A DNA stretch of 64,000 nucleotides from Fulvivirgaceae bacterium JP3-4 (GTDB lineage: Bacteria; Bacteroidota; Bacteroidia; Cytophagales; Cyclobacteriaceae): NCBI GenBank assembly GCA_029309925.1, contig JARKND010000001.1:2480001-2544000 (forward strand), read 5' to 3'. The notes beneath the pieces are model-generated. The model had not been told where the DNA came from. It made no database searches and worked only from the letters and a program-made list of their open reading frames with translations. This document shows positions 8,188 through 17,034 of this stretch, in pieces. Within the stretch, counting starts at the first letter, position 1, and every line of letters begins with the position of its first letter. The position numbers and the translations under genes were made by a program.

Positions 8188-10161
8188 ATGGACCATACTG
8201 CACCATCGGCCGCAGTGCCGGGTAAAACTATTCTTTTTGTTTCATTGCCGCGGCATGATGCAAAGTATACCTCTACGCCCTGGCAACTTGCTGTTCAACT
8301 CGCCAAAAGCAACAACGTTATCTTCACAGACCATCCGTTTACTTTTCTGGACCTCGTGACGAAGTTCAGGGAAGCATCGGTGAAAAAACGGTTGAAAGCG
8401 TATCTCGCTGGCAAAGTGTTTATGAAAGAAGGCGTCTACGTGGTGAAGACACCTTTTGTATGGCCGATCAACTTCCTTCCGAAAGGACCGATTTACAACT
8501 TCTTTTCAATCTGGAACCAACGCCTTCTGGCCAGTCGCCTGAACAAATTTTTCAAAACCCAGGGCATCGACCAGATCGTATACATCAACTCGTTCAACTT
8601 TTATTTTCACAATCTGCCGAAGCTTCTCAAAGCTAAGACGCTGGTCAATATCTACCATTGCATCGATCCGATGATCAAAACTTTTACGCTGAAGCACGGC
8701 CAATATCTTCAGGAGAAGGCTGCCGCGGACGCGGATGTGGTCGTTGCTACGGCACCTGCGCTGTTAAAGCCGTTCCAGGCAAAAGGCCGGCCTAGCTTTC
8801 TGGTACCAAACGCAGCTAATTTCAAGCACTTTAATGCAGCAACAACACAGGCGGTTGACGTTCACCCAAAACTAAAAACGATCGCTGGTAAAGTGTTTGG
8901 CTACTTTGGAAACATTGAGCGTAGAACTGATTTCAGTTTGCTGGCGGGTGTTGTTGATCATCTGCAGGACTGGCATCTTGTGATGGCCGGACCATACGAC
9001 CTGACTTATGTCCCGGAGAACTTTCTGAAACATCCACGAATACATTTTCCGGGTTCGTTTACGCACAACGAAGCACCTTCTGTTATCAAGCGCTTCGATG
9101 TCGCGATCATCCCATTCAAATGTGATGAAGTTTCCAACGGAATTTATCCGCTTAAGCTCTACGAATATCTCGCAGCAGGAAAGCCGGTAGTTTCGACAAA
9201 CTTCAACCCTGATATCCTGCGGGATCTGGACGGTGTTGTGAACACGGCCGACACGGCACAGGAGTTCGCAAATTCAGTGCTCCTCGCCTACGCCACTGAC
9301 TCTGAAAAGAAGATCGCCCAGCGTATCGACATCGCCTCGCGCGAAACGTGGGAGAATCGCGCGCAACAATTTGAAGACATTATCCGCAAAGAAATGATTG
9401 CTAAAAATATCGCTGAACCAAGCACGACAATGAAACCAATTGCTTCCGGATCGCTGAAAGACAGGATCAAGAGCAATCCGAAACTCAAAAAGTTTATCCT
9501 CTCACTGATCTTCAGAAAGAAGCCATATGGCTCACGTGTAAAATGGTATATCTGGCTGTGGCTGATCTTTCCTAGATATTTTCAGCGCGGAATCTCATGG
9601 GCCTCGCGCCTTGACCTCGTTCCGTTCAACAAATTCAAAGTGGGCAAGTATTCTCGCATAGAGCAGGGTGTCGTCATTAACAACGGCATGGGTGATGTCA
9701 TTATCCACGATGAAGTTCATACGGGTATCGGGTGCATCATCATAGGTCCTGTTACGATGCACAAACACGTAGGTCTGTCACAATACGTTCGCGTTCTCGG
9801 GATGCACCACGGCAGCGATGCTGATTCACCACACCACTATCAGCGCGCATGGAAGGCACCCGTTATCCTTGAAGAAGATGCGTTCATCGGGACAGGGACG
9901 GTGATCATGGGAAAGAAGAACGGAGAGCCACTCGTGCTTGGACGATATTGCAGGGTTGGCGCCAACTCTGTGGTGACGACCGATATTCCACCTTACTCGG
10001 TGGCTGTTGGAAATCCCGCCAAAGTCGTTCGCGTGTGGGACTTTGAAAAGAAATGCTGGAAGAAACCTGATGATGGAAAAGATCAGCCGAAAAAAGACAA
10101 CACCATCACAATGATCGACCCTGCGCTGCTCAGCGATCCAAAATTCAAAGTTCAGGGATAA
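8188..10161 (+). CDS. Glycosyltransferase fused to a hexapeptide-repeat acyltransferase
   Basis: 657 aa in two domains. Residues about 15-400 are a GT-B glycosyltransferase (GT1/GT4-like). Its donor-binding half contains VFGYFGNIERRTDFSLL and the E-x7-E-like segment NGIYPLKLYEYLAAGKPVV. Residues about 430-640 are a left-handed beta-helix acyltransferase of the LacA/WbbJ type with hexad periodicity (INNGMGDVIIHDEVHTGIG) and the closing GRYCRVGANSVVTTDIPPYS. A Lys-rich linker near residue 420 joins them. One polypeptide could therefore transfer a sugar and O- or N-acetylate the product in surface polysaccharide synthesis; that coupling is inference. No membrane segment is obvious. It stands alone, without other polysaccharide genes. 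Confidence 0.85.
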   Translation: MDHTAPSAAVPGKTILFVSLPRHDAKYTSTPWQLAVQLAKSNNVIFTDHPFTFLDLVTKFREASVKKRLKAYLAGKVFMKEGVYVVKTPFVWPINFLPKGPIYNFFSIWNQRLLASRLNKFFKTQGIDQIVYINSFNFYFHNLPKLLKAKTLVNIYHCIDPMIKTFTLKHGQYLQEKAAADADVVVATAPALLKPFQAKGRPSFLVPNAANFKHFNAATTQAVDVHPKLKTIAGKVFGYFGNIERRTDFSLLAGVVDHLQDWHLVMAGPYDLTYVPENFLKHPRIHFPGSFTHNEAPSVIKRFDVAIIPFKCDEVSNGIYPLKLYEYLAAGKPVVSTNFNPDILRDLDGVVNTADTAQEFANSVLLAYATDSEKKIAQRIDIASRETWENRAQQFEDIIRKEMIAKNIAEPSTTMKPIASGSLKDRIKSNPKLKKFILSLIFRKKPYGSRVKWYIWLWLIFPRYFQRGISWASRLDLVPFNKFKVGKYSRIEQGVVINNGMGDVIIHDEVHTGIGCIIIGPVTMHKHVGLSQYVRVLGMHHGSDADSPHHYQRAWKAPVILEEDAFIGTGTVIMGKKNGEPLVLGRYCRVGANSVVTTDIPPYSVAVGNPAKVVRVWDFEKKCWKKPDDGKDQPKKDNTITMIDPALLSDPKFKVQG

Positions 10162-10219
10162 AGCTGGTTTTCTGTTGTCGTCTTTAACGGCTACCTTGTC
10201 CGAAGTTAACACCTGATCT

Positions 10220-11497
10220 ATGCTCAACTCGAAAAGACGCGTTGCAATTATCGGCAGCCAAAGAATTCCATTTGTCAGATCATTTAAAGAATACGCCCGC
10301 ACTTCTAATAAAGAAATGCTCACGGCCACCATCGATGCGCTCGTCACTAAATTCCAATTGAAAAATAAGCTGATCGGAGATGTCTCGCTGGGCGCTGTGA
10401 TGACAAGTTCCATCGAATGGAATCTTGCGCGGGAGGTGGTACTGGGCACCGGCCTGGATCCCCATACACCTGCCTTCAACGTTCAGCGCGCGTGCGGTAC
10501 GAGTCTTGAGACAGCAAACCTGATTGCGTTGAAAATAGCGGCAGGACAGATTGAAAGTGGAATCGCAGGCGGAAGCGATACGAACAGCGACTTACCCATA
10601 ATGCTTCAGCGAAGTCTTGCGTGGAAGCTGATAGATCTGAATAACGCTAAATCTTTTGGCGAACGTCTTTCACGGATCCTTTCTATACGTCCGAAAGACC
10701 TCAAGCCTGCTTATCCCGGAATCGTTGAACCGCGAACACACTTGTCGATGGGACAACACACGGAAAAGATGGTCAAGGAATGGAAGATCACACGTGAACA
10801 ACAGGATCAGCTGGCTTATGAAAGTCATATGAAAGCCGCGCAGGCGTACAAGGATGGATTTTATGCAGATCTGGTCGTTCCGTTCAAGAGTGCCAAACGG
10901 GATACGATCCTGCGCGAGGATACAACAATGGAGAAGCTGGCGAAGCTTAAGCCTGTGTTCGATAAAAGTTCAGCTGGCACAATGACAGCAGGAAACAGCA
11001 CCGCTTTCACGGATGGTGCAGCTGCGGTTTTTATGGCGTCTGAAGATTATGCAAACCAGAACAACCTTCACGTACAGGCATATTTTGTCGATGCAGAAGC
11101 TGCCGCTGTCGACTTTGTTCAGGGTGCGGGTCTGCTGATGGCACCAACTATAGCTGTCTATCGCATGCTGAAGCGGAATAACCTGACACTTCAGGACTTT
11201 GATTTTTATGAGATCCATGAAGCTTTTGCAGGTCAGGTATTATCGACATTAAAAGCATGGGACAATGACGACTATTGCCGGAAAGTACTTGGTGCACCAA
11301 AGGCTTTGGGGAGCATCGATCGCTCAAAAATGAATGTCAAAGGCGGAAGTCTGGCCGTTGGTCATCCGTTCGGTGCTACAGGCGCGCGCGTGCTGGGAAC
11401 GATGGCGAAACTTCTCGATCAGCGCGGGAAAGGCCGCGGATTGATTTCGGTATGCACCGGAGGTGGAATGGGTGTGGTCGCGATTGTTGAGAAATAA
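10220..11497 (+). CDS. fadI: Acetyl-CoA C-acyltransferase (thiolase), FadI-like
   Basis: 425 aa, full thiolase length. The acyl-accepting cysteine is C92 in NVQRACGTSLETAN. The C-terminal catalytic His is in GGSLAVGHPFGATGAR, and the second Cys is in SVCTGGGMG. Segments such as LAREVVLGTGLDPHT and AGGSDTNSDLPI follow E. coli FadI more closely than biosynthetic AtoB-type thiolases. It would catalyse the last beta-oxidation step, releasing acetyl-CoA. No FadJ-like partner lies next to it, so the multienzyme partner must be elsewhere. It is cytosolic. Confidence 0.88.
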   Translation: MLNSKRRVAIIGSQRIPFVRSFKEYARTSNKEMLTATIDALVTKFQLKNKLIGDVSLGAVMTSSIEWNLAREVVLGTGLDPHTPAFNVQRACGTSLETANLIALKIAAGQIESGIAGGSDTNSDLPIMLQRSLAWKLIDLNNAKSFGERLSRILSIRPKDLKPAYPGIVEPRTHLSMGQHTEKMVKEWKITREQQDQLAYESHMKAAQAYKDGFYADLVVPFKSAKRDTILREDTTMEKLAKLKPVFDKSSAGTMTAGNSTAFTDGAAAVFMASEDYANQNNLHVQAYFVDAEAAAVDFVQGAGLLMAPTIAVYRMLKRNNLTLQDFDFYEIHEAFAGQVLSTLKAWDNDDYCRKVLGAPKALGSIDRSKMNVKGGSLAVGHPFGATGARVLGTMAKLLDQRGKGRGLISVCTGGGMGVVAIVEK

Positions 11498-11718
11498 CAC
11501 CTCAGGTTTTCCCATTCGGGAGCCGTTTATTTTTTATGATAATTCCAGCAGAGGATTAAGCACATTTTTCCTGTAAATGGTTTACACCGCTGACGACCTG
11601 CATGCGATCAGGGTTCAACTGTTTGCATCTTTTCTATCACAATTTTATTTGGCATAAGAATTTAACTTTTCAATCGTGGAGTGGCCAGGGTCCAAGGAAC
11701 GCATCCTGCAAGTTTACG

Positions 11719-11973
11719 ATGAGACAGCAAATTAAATTCAACGAATTACCCCTTACCGACAAAGCATTATTAATGGCCGAATTCGGTAGTTATCTCGAGT
11801 CAATAGAATTTTACGATTACTGGATCCATCTGTATTCGCTCCATTCAAACTTCATTGAAGTCTATTACAACATCCACACCCGCCAGATCGATAAAATCGC
11901 GATGGCGGATTACAATGACCTGGATAAGTATCTCAACCGGATTGTAATTCAGAGTTTGAGACGCGCCTCGTAG
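11719..11973 (+). CDS. Small hypothetical protein, 84 aa
   Basis: The start is set at the ATG giving MRQQIKFNELPLTDKALLM; the frame extends upstream, but the preceding residues look non-coding. It is rich in aromatics (EFYDYWIHLYSLHSNFIEVYYN), has no signal peptide or membrane segment, and is probably a small alpha/beta fold. The composition suits a genuine short Bacteroidota protein. I cannot name a family or function. It has no operon partner, and a 457-bp gene-free repeat region follows. Confidence 0.6.
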   Translation: MRQQIKFNELPLTDKALLMAEFGSYLESIEFYDYWIHLYSLHSNFIEVYYNIHTRQIDKIAMADYNDLDKYLNRIVIQSLRRAS

Positions 11974-12075
11974 CGTCCGAAGTGAAGGCACACGTTATAA
12001 GATTTAAATAATTGGAGGTCACGCCCGCTCAATTAGTTGAGTCAGGTTAGATCACAGGTATTGCTCGTCATCCAC

Positions 12076-12366
12076 ATGCGACCCCTTCAGGGTCGGGCTT
12101 CAATCGATGAAACACGCTTTCTATAAACATTCGAGCCCTTCGGGATCGCAAGCTTTCAGACTACTGCCGTGACCTACAAGCTATCCGCTACCCAGCATTA
12201 GCATTGAATGGATCGCATTTGTATACTTTAATTGTCGAACGCTTGCGCTCTCGGCTCGCGACCTATTGACTGAGGCAACCCATTTCAATCCGGCTATGAC
12301 CTCGAAGAGGTCAAATGTTTATAGACACATCAATTGTCGAAGGCATCGACCCTGAAGGGGTCGCAT
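12076..12366. repeat. Inverted duplication of a palindrome-bearing element in a gene-free gap
   Basis: The gap 11974-12430 holds no gene. Two arms of about 70 nt (12076-12148 and 12298-12366) are inverted copies about 150 bp apart. The outer palindrome CGACCCCTTCAGGGTCG (12079-12095) recurs as its exact reverse complement at 12347-12363, preceded by the same ATG triplet. Inside each arm TCTATAAACAT leads into a second small palindrome (CGAGCCCTTCGGGATCG at 12132; GACCTCGAAGAGGTC at 12298). A further TCAATCGATG pair lies at 12100 and 12382. This is typical of a REP- or MITE-like intergenic repeat of Bacteroidota, though I cannot see other genomic copies. Confidence 0.75.
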
Positions 12367-12430
12367 CAACAGATGCGCAGGCATCGATTGAAAAATAGCG
12401 AACTGCTAAACACGAGGAACAGCCGATATC

Positions 12431-13798
12431 TTACGGCTTCCGCAGGTGATAAGCTTTCGGCTTCGTAAATGCGCGGATACCGGCATGCGATAACGTTGCT
12501 CCAATACCGGAATTTTTTCTGCCGCTCCACGGCACCGCTGCGCTGACGCGATCACAACAGTTCCAGTAGCCTGTGCCGGAATCAATATTCGACAGTATTT
12601 TTTTCGCGCGCTCTTCTGAACTGCTGTAAACAGACGATGTCAATCCATACTCGGTGTCGTTCATCAGCGCGATTGCTTCCTGATCATTTTTTACTTTCAT
12701 GATACCAATGATCGGGCCGAAAGACTCTTCCCGCATCACGCTCATCTTGTGGTTGACGTTCACAAGTACTGTCGGTTCGAAGTAATATCCCTTCCGCTCA
12801 ATTCGCTTCCCTCCCGTCAGAACTTTTGCTCCACCCTGCACGGCCTCGCCCACCTGTCTGTCGACAACCGCGAGTTGATCCTTCCGTGTCAGCGGCCCGA
12901 TGTAAACACCGTCTTCTTTAGGTTCTCCGACCTTCCAGCTTTTTACTTCTTTGGCGAATTCATCGACATACTGATCGTAAATCTTTTCGTGCACGTAGAT
13001 GCGCTCTACCGCGCAGCAACTTTGCCCGTTGTTGTAAAATGCACCATCGGCTGTGCCTGCTGCAACGGACTTAATATCCGAAATATCATCCGCGATATAA
13101 ACCGGGTCCTTTCCACCGAGTTCGCACTGACACGGCACCATCTTCGCAGATACTTTTTCGTAAATGTATTTTCCTGTCTTGTATGATCCTGTGAAGAAGT
13201 ATCCGTTAAAAGGAAGACCGAGCAGGACTTCACCGGTATCTTTTCCACCAATACCAACCTGGAATACATTCGAGGGCACGCCAGCTTCACGCAGCAGATT
13301 TTCTATGCTCAGACCGGTTAGCGTAGCATACTCCGAGGGTTTATAAAGAACTGCGTTTCCCGCGATGAGTGCGGGTACAAACACGTTCACGCCTACGAGG
13401 TAAGGATAGTTCCAGGCGGAGATATTGCAGACAACGCCCAGCGGTTCATAGCTGATCCATTCAGACATGCTGCCGTCCTCAGCCATCTTTTCGTCACTGA
13501 GAAATCTTGCAGCATTCTCCGTCAGCCACTTAATACGCGTGCGGGCACCGTTAATTTCATTCCGTGACTGCTGCAACGGTTTGCCGACTTCAGATGTAAG
13601 TGTGTTGGCCAGCTGCTCAATGTCACGTTCGAGCAACGCAGAAAACTTCTTGAGAACTTCGATCCGCTTCGGCAGCGGAATGCTGTTCCAGTCGGGCTGA
13701 GCCTGCTTCAGCAATGAAAATTTTGCGGTTAGGGTTTGCTTGGTGTCTTCCTGTACTTCTCGGATAACTTCCTCGGTAGCCGGGTTGATAATTTTCAT
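12431..13798 (-). CDS. NAD(P)-dependent aldehyde dehydrogenase (last gene of the amino-alcohol operon)
   Basis: 455 aa, succinate-semialdehyde-dehydrogenase-like. The active site is complete: N130 (SAWNYP), the general base E226 (CELGGKD) and the nucleophile C261 (NNGQSCCA). The closest named types oxidise small aldehydes such as succinate semialdehyde or lactaldehyde. In this operon it would oxidise the aldehyde made by the Fe alcohol dehydrogenase, i.e. gamma-glutamyl-aminoacetaldehyde to gamma-glutamylglycine if the substrate is ethanolamine; that is inference from context. It starts 12 bp after the amidotransferase-hydrolase stop. It is the last of five co-oriented genes and is followed by the gene-free repeat region. 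Confidence 0.9.
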   Translation of the reverse strand: MKIINPATEEVIREVQEDTKQTLTAKFSLLKQAQPDWNSIPLPKRIEVLKKFSALLERDIEQLANTLTSEVGKPLQQSRNEINGARTRIKWLTENAARFLSDEKMAEDGSMSEWISYEPLGVVCNISAWNYPYLVGVNVFVPALIAGNAVLYKPSEYATLTGLSIENLLREAGVPSNVFQVGIGGKDTGEVLLGLPFNGYFFTGSYKTGKYIYEKVSAKMVPCQCELGGKDPVYIADDISDIKSVAAGTADGAFYNNGQSCCAVERIYVHEKIYDQYVDEFAKEVKSWKVGEPKEDGVYIGPLTRKDQLAVVDRQVGEAVQGGAKVLTGGKRIERKGYYFEPTVLVNVNHKMSVMREESFGPIIGIMKVKNDQEAIALMNDTEYGLTSSVYSSSEERAKKILSNIDSGTGYWNCCDRVSAAVPWSGRKNSGIGATLSHAGIRAFTKPKAYHLRKP

Positions 13799-13810
13799 AG
13801 ATGAATGGCG

Positions 13811-14497
13811 TCAGCGATTTCGTATTGCGTTGATAAAGGCCTGTTTGATTTTTTTTGAGAATGGATTTTCGAGGTCGGTCATCCTCTCCGGGTGCCATTG
13901 CACGAGTTGGAAGAACGGCTTGCCTTCGTTTTTCTGTCGTTCTATGCCTTCGACAATTCCGTCTGACGAAAGCGAATTTGTGACGAGTCCTTTGCCGATC
14001 AGCTCAGCGCTCTGGTGGTGCGCGCTGTTGATCTCACCCTTTGCCAATCCTGTGATCTTAAACAACTCAGTGGTTGTATCGACATCGATCTGGTGGTAGC
14101 GGTCGCGGTCGGAGTAACGCGAGTGATTGAATTTTCCGAAGGAAGGGATGTCCGGCACGAGCGTGCCTTTGTAGTAGACATTGGCAACCTGGAGCCCGCG
14201 GCAGATGCCTAGCAACGGAAGCTGGTGTTTTTCGACTTCATCGAGGACGCTGAATTCGAATTCATCACGTTTCTCGTCTATCTCATGGCAGTATTTCTCG
14301 TATTCCGGCTTATTGTAATACCGTGGATGCACGTCTTCACCACCACTGAGAATAATTCCATCACATGCCTGGGCATCTTTCGCGTTGTTCAGGCCGTGAC
14401 CCAGCTTCACCACTTCGACACCAGGTTCTGCCAGTATCCACTTTTCATAGTTTACGTACTTGCTGCAATCTGTAATTCCGATTCTTACCTTCTTCAT
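13811..14497 (-). CDS. Class I glutamine amidotransferase-like gamma-glutamyl hydrolase (peptidase C26, PuuD-like)
   Basis: 228 aa. The triad is C99 (LLGICRGLQVAN), H202 and E204 (VQWHPERM). The early SGGEDVHPRYY segment is the C26 substrate loop seen in PuuD, which cleaves gamma-glutamyl-GABA. It should hydrolyse a gamma-glutamyl amide or amino acid, returning glutamate to the cycle. In context it would release the final amino acid (for example glycine from gamma-glutamylglycine). It lies 9 bp from the alcohol dehydrogenase and 12 bp from the aldehyde dehydrogenase, consistent with one transcript. It is cytosolic, of normal length, with no missing catalytic residue. Confidence 0.88.
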   Translation of the reverse strand: MKKVRIGITDCSKYVNYEKWILAEPGVEVVKLGHGLNNAKDAQACDGIILSGGEDVHPRYYNKPEYEKYCHEIDEKRDEFEFSVLDEVEKHQLPLLGICRGLQVANVYYKGTLVPDIPSFGKFNHSRYSDRDRYHQIDVDTTTELFKITGLAKGEINSAHHQSAELIGKGLVTNSLSSDGIVEGIERQKNEGKPFFQLVQWHPERMTDLENPFSKKIKQAFINAIRNR

Positions 14498-14506
14498 TCT
14501 GCTCGC

Positions 14507-15655
14507 TTAAAGCGCCTTCAAATATAACTGCTTAAAATCGTCTCTTGAAACAGGTTTCGGATTATTCGGGTGAGCAAAGTCTGCCAGCGCCAGGTCGGCC
14601 AGTGTTTCGACATGCTCCTGCCTTACCCCGATCTCCCGAAGTTTGTGCGGAATATTGATTTTTGAATTCAGCTCGAACAAATACTTCACAACGGCCGGCC
14701 CATCTTCGCGCTTGAGTTCCAACGTCCTGGCTATCCTGCGAAACTTCTCTTCAAATCCACTGACGTTGAATTCCATCCCGTAAGGAATGTTCACGGCATT
14801 GGCGAGCCCGTGATGGGTGTCGAGCAGTGATGACAAAGGATGCGCCAGCGAGTGAACGACTCCCAGCCCTTTCTGAAATGCAACCGCGCCCATCAATGAG
14901 GCAATCAGCATTTTGCTTCGCGACTCGAGGTCTGGCTTGTTCACGGCCTTCTCGAGTGATTGATGGATCAGTGAAATTCCCTCGAGCGCGATTCCTTCGC
15001 ACAGCGGATGCGGAGTTTTTGCGAGAAACGCTTCCATGTTGTGCGTCAGCGCGTCCATGCCGGTTGCTGCGGTAATGAACGCGGGCAAATCCATGGTCAG
15101 CATCGGATCAGCGAAAACGATTTTCGCCAATAACTTTGGGGAGAACAGAATTTTCTTCTGGTGCGTCACGTCATCAGAAATAATTGCGCTCCTTCCGACT
15201 TCGCTTCCGGTGCCAGCGGTTGTGGGGATGGTGATGAAATGAGGAACATCGTTCGTTACGTAAACATCCCCACCGATAAGGTCATCATACTTGAAAAGAT
15301 CTTCGCGGTGATTCACCCGCAACACGATCGCCCGCGCAACATCCAGCGCTGCACCACCTCCGATGCCGACAATGCAGTCGCGCTTCGTGTTGTCGAAAAC
15401 ATCGGCTCCTTTGTACACATCCGATTTCACAGGGTTCTTGTGAATGTCAGAGAATACTTCAAATGAGATCTGCTTACCTGAAAGATCCTTGAGTATCTCT
15501 TTGAAAAAGGCGAGTTGCCCAACAGTTGGATCCGTTACAACCAGCGGCCGTAAGAGATTATTTTTTTTCAGGTAATCACCGAGTTCTTTGCTCGAGCCTG
15601 CACCGAAGCGAATGGTTGTCGGAAAATTATACTGATAGATCTGCTTGAAAGTCAT
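14507..15655 (-). CDS. Iron-containing (group III) alcohol dehydrogenase
   Basis: 382 aa. The NAD-binding loop is GIGGGAALDVARAI, and the family signature is TTAGTGSEVGRSAII. The metal ligands lie in MDALTHNMEAFL and HSLAHPLSSLLDTHHGLANA. The order of domains and the length are those of bacterial Fe-ADHs such as FucO. It sits between the ligase and the hydrolase, where the polyamine (Puu) pathway would have the FAD oxidase PuuB. That swap implies the gamma-glutamylated substrate carries a hydroxyl rather than a second amine. The spacing is 3 bp to the ligase gene and 9 bp to the hydrolase gene. Confidence 0.9.
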   Translation of the reverse strand: MTFKQIYQYNFPTTIRFGAGSSKELGDYLKKNNLLRPLVVTDPTVGQLAFFKEILKDLSGKQISFEVFSDIHKNPVKSDVYKGADVFDNTKRDCIVGIGGGAALDVARAIVLRVNHREDLFKYDDLIGGDVYVTNDVPHFITIPTTAGTGSEVGRSAIISDDVTHQKKILFSPKLLAKIVFADPMLTMDLPAFITAATGMDALTHNMEAFLAKTPHPLCEGIALEGISLIHQSLEKAVNKPDLESRSKMLIASLMGAVAFQKGLGVVHSLAHPLSSLLDTHHGLANAVNIPYGMEFNVSGFEEKFRRIARTLELKREDGPAVVKYLFELNSKINIPHKLREIGVRQEHVETLADLALADFAHPNNPKPVSRDDFKQLYLKAL

Positions 15656-15658
15656 AAA

Positions 15659-17026
15659 CTAAATAATTTCGAAATAGCGTTTGTACTCCCAGTCGGTCAC
15701 GGCCCTCAGGTGCTGTCTCCACTCCCACTCGCGTGTCTGTGTGAAGTGATTGACAAATCCTTCTCCGAGAATCTCCCTCGCCACGTCAGACTTTTTCATT
15801 GCCTGGGTAGCTTCAAAAAGATTTCCGGGCAACACACCGTTTGAAAAATCGCGGTAGCCATTCCCGGTTGTTGCGGGTTGCGACAGTTTCAATTTCTTTT
15901 TCACACCATACAGGCCGGATGCAAGTGCTGCCGCCATCGCCAGGTACGGATTGACATCTGCACCGATCACACGTGTTTCAAGTCGTGCGCTTTTGCTGCC
16001 TCCGCATAATACCCTCAGCGCAACCGTGCGGTTGTCTATGCCCCACGTAAGCGTTGTTGGTGCCCACGCGCCTTCCACAAGGCGCTTATAACTGTTGATT
16101 GTAGGGGCATACATTGGCAGGATGTGCGGGAGACACAAAAGCTGACCTGCGATGTAACTCTTCAATATGTCGCTCATGCCGTGGGCATCCTTTTCACTAT
16201 GAAAGAGATTCGTCTTTACTTCGGAATCCCAGAGGCTCTGATGAACGTGTCCTCCGCACCCCGGAAGATTCTCGCTGATCTTCGCCATGAAGGTCGCCAT
16301 CACACCATGGCGATACGCAATTTCTTTGACCGCAGTCTTGAAAAATACGGCCCTGTCCGATGCTTCCAGAATTCCCGCATATTGAATGGCCGCCTCGTAG
16401 GTACCGGGACCAGTCTCGGTGTGCAAGCCTTCGATGGGCACGTTAAACTTTGTGAGTAGTTCAAACAAGTCTGTAAAGAACGGATTCTGCAATGTGGAGC
16501 GCAGAATAGAATAGCCAAACATGCCCGGAGTGAGTGGTGTCAGGTTCTGAAATTTCTTTTCGTTTGCTGACTGCGGTGTTTCGGCAAAGTTGAACCATTC
16601 AAACTCCTGTGAGAAAATTGGTTCATACCCGGCTGCGCGTGCATCATTCAGTACTTTTTTTACCAGCTGCCGGGGACAAATTGGAGAAGGTTTTTCTGCT
16701 GAATCGACAAACTCACCGAGAAAAAACGCGACATCATTTTCCCATGGAATTTTCCGGAACGTTTCAAGGGCAATCCTCGCTTTTGCATCGGGGTAGCCGC
16801 TGTGCCATCCTGTAAAGGTTGCATTGTCATACGCGACATCACCGGCATCCCAGCCAAAAATCACATCGCAGAATCCAGTCCCGCTTTTGACGATCGATTG
16901 AAATTTTTCCACTGAGATATACTTTCCCCGCAGCACGCCATCAATATCCGCGAAAGCGATCTTTACTTTTCGCGAAGGATGGTTGCTGATGTAATCGATG
17001 ATGTCTTTTGTTTCCTTGCTGCTCAT
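15659..17026 (-). CDS. Glutamine synthetase-family gamma-glutamyl-amine ligase (PuuA/IpuC/GlnA4-like)
   Basis: 455 aa. The N-terminal beta-grasp domain is present (VKIAFADIDGVLRGKYI), with catalytic-domain motifs LHTETGPGTYEAAI, GCGGHVHQSLWD and ARLETRVIGADVNPYLAMAA. This places it with the glutamylamide synthetases rather than true GlnA, which has a different adenylylation loop. It joins glutamate to an amine with ATP, making the amine non-toxic and committing it to oxidation. The partner enzymes suggest an amino alcohol such as ethanolamine or alaninol. It starts 8 bp after the permease stop. A true glutamine synthetase role is unlikely given the operon. Confidence 0.85.
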   Translation of the reverse strand: MSSKETKDIIDYISNHPSRKVKIAFADIDGVLRGKYISVEKFQSIVKSGTGFCDVIFGWDAGDVAYDNATFTGWHSGYPDAKARIALETFRKIPWENDVAFFLGEFVDSAEKPSPICPRQLVKKVLNDARAAGYEPIFSQEFEWFNFAETPQSANEKKFQNLTPLTPGMFGYSILRSTLQNPFFTDLFELLTKFNVPIEGLHTETGPGTYEAAIQYAGILEASDRAVFFKTAVKEIAYRHGVMATFMAKISENLPGCGGHVHQSLWDSEVKTNLFHSEKDAHGMSDILKSYIAGQLLCLPHILPMYAPTINSYKRLVEGAWAPTTLTWGIDNRTVALRVLCGGSKSARLETRVIGADVNPYLAMAAALASGLYGVKKKLKLSQPATTGNGYRDFSNGVLPGNLFEATQAMKKSDVAREILGEGFVNHFTQTREWEWRQHLRAVTDWEYKRYFEII

Positions 17027-17034
17027 GATCAGGA

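Noticed and set aside
9826-10479. 217-residue minus-strand frame
   Set aside because: It lies across the 3' end of the fusion gene and the start of the thiolase, both well supported on the plus strand.
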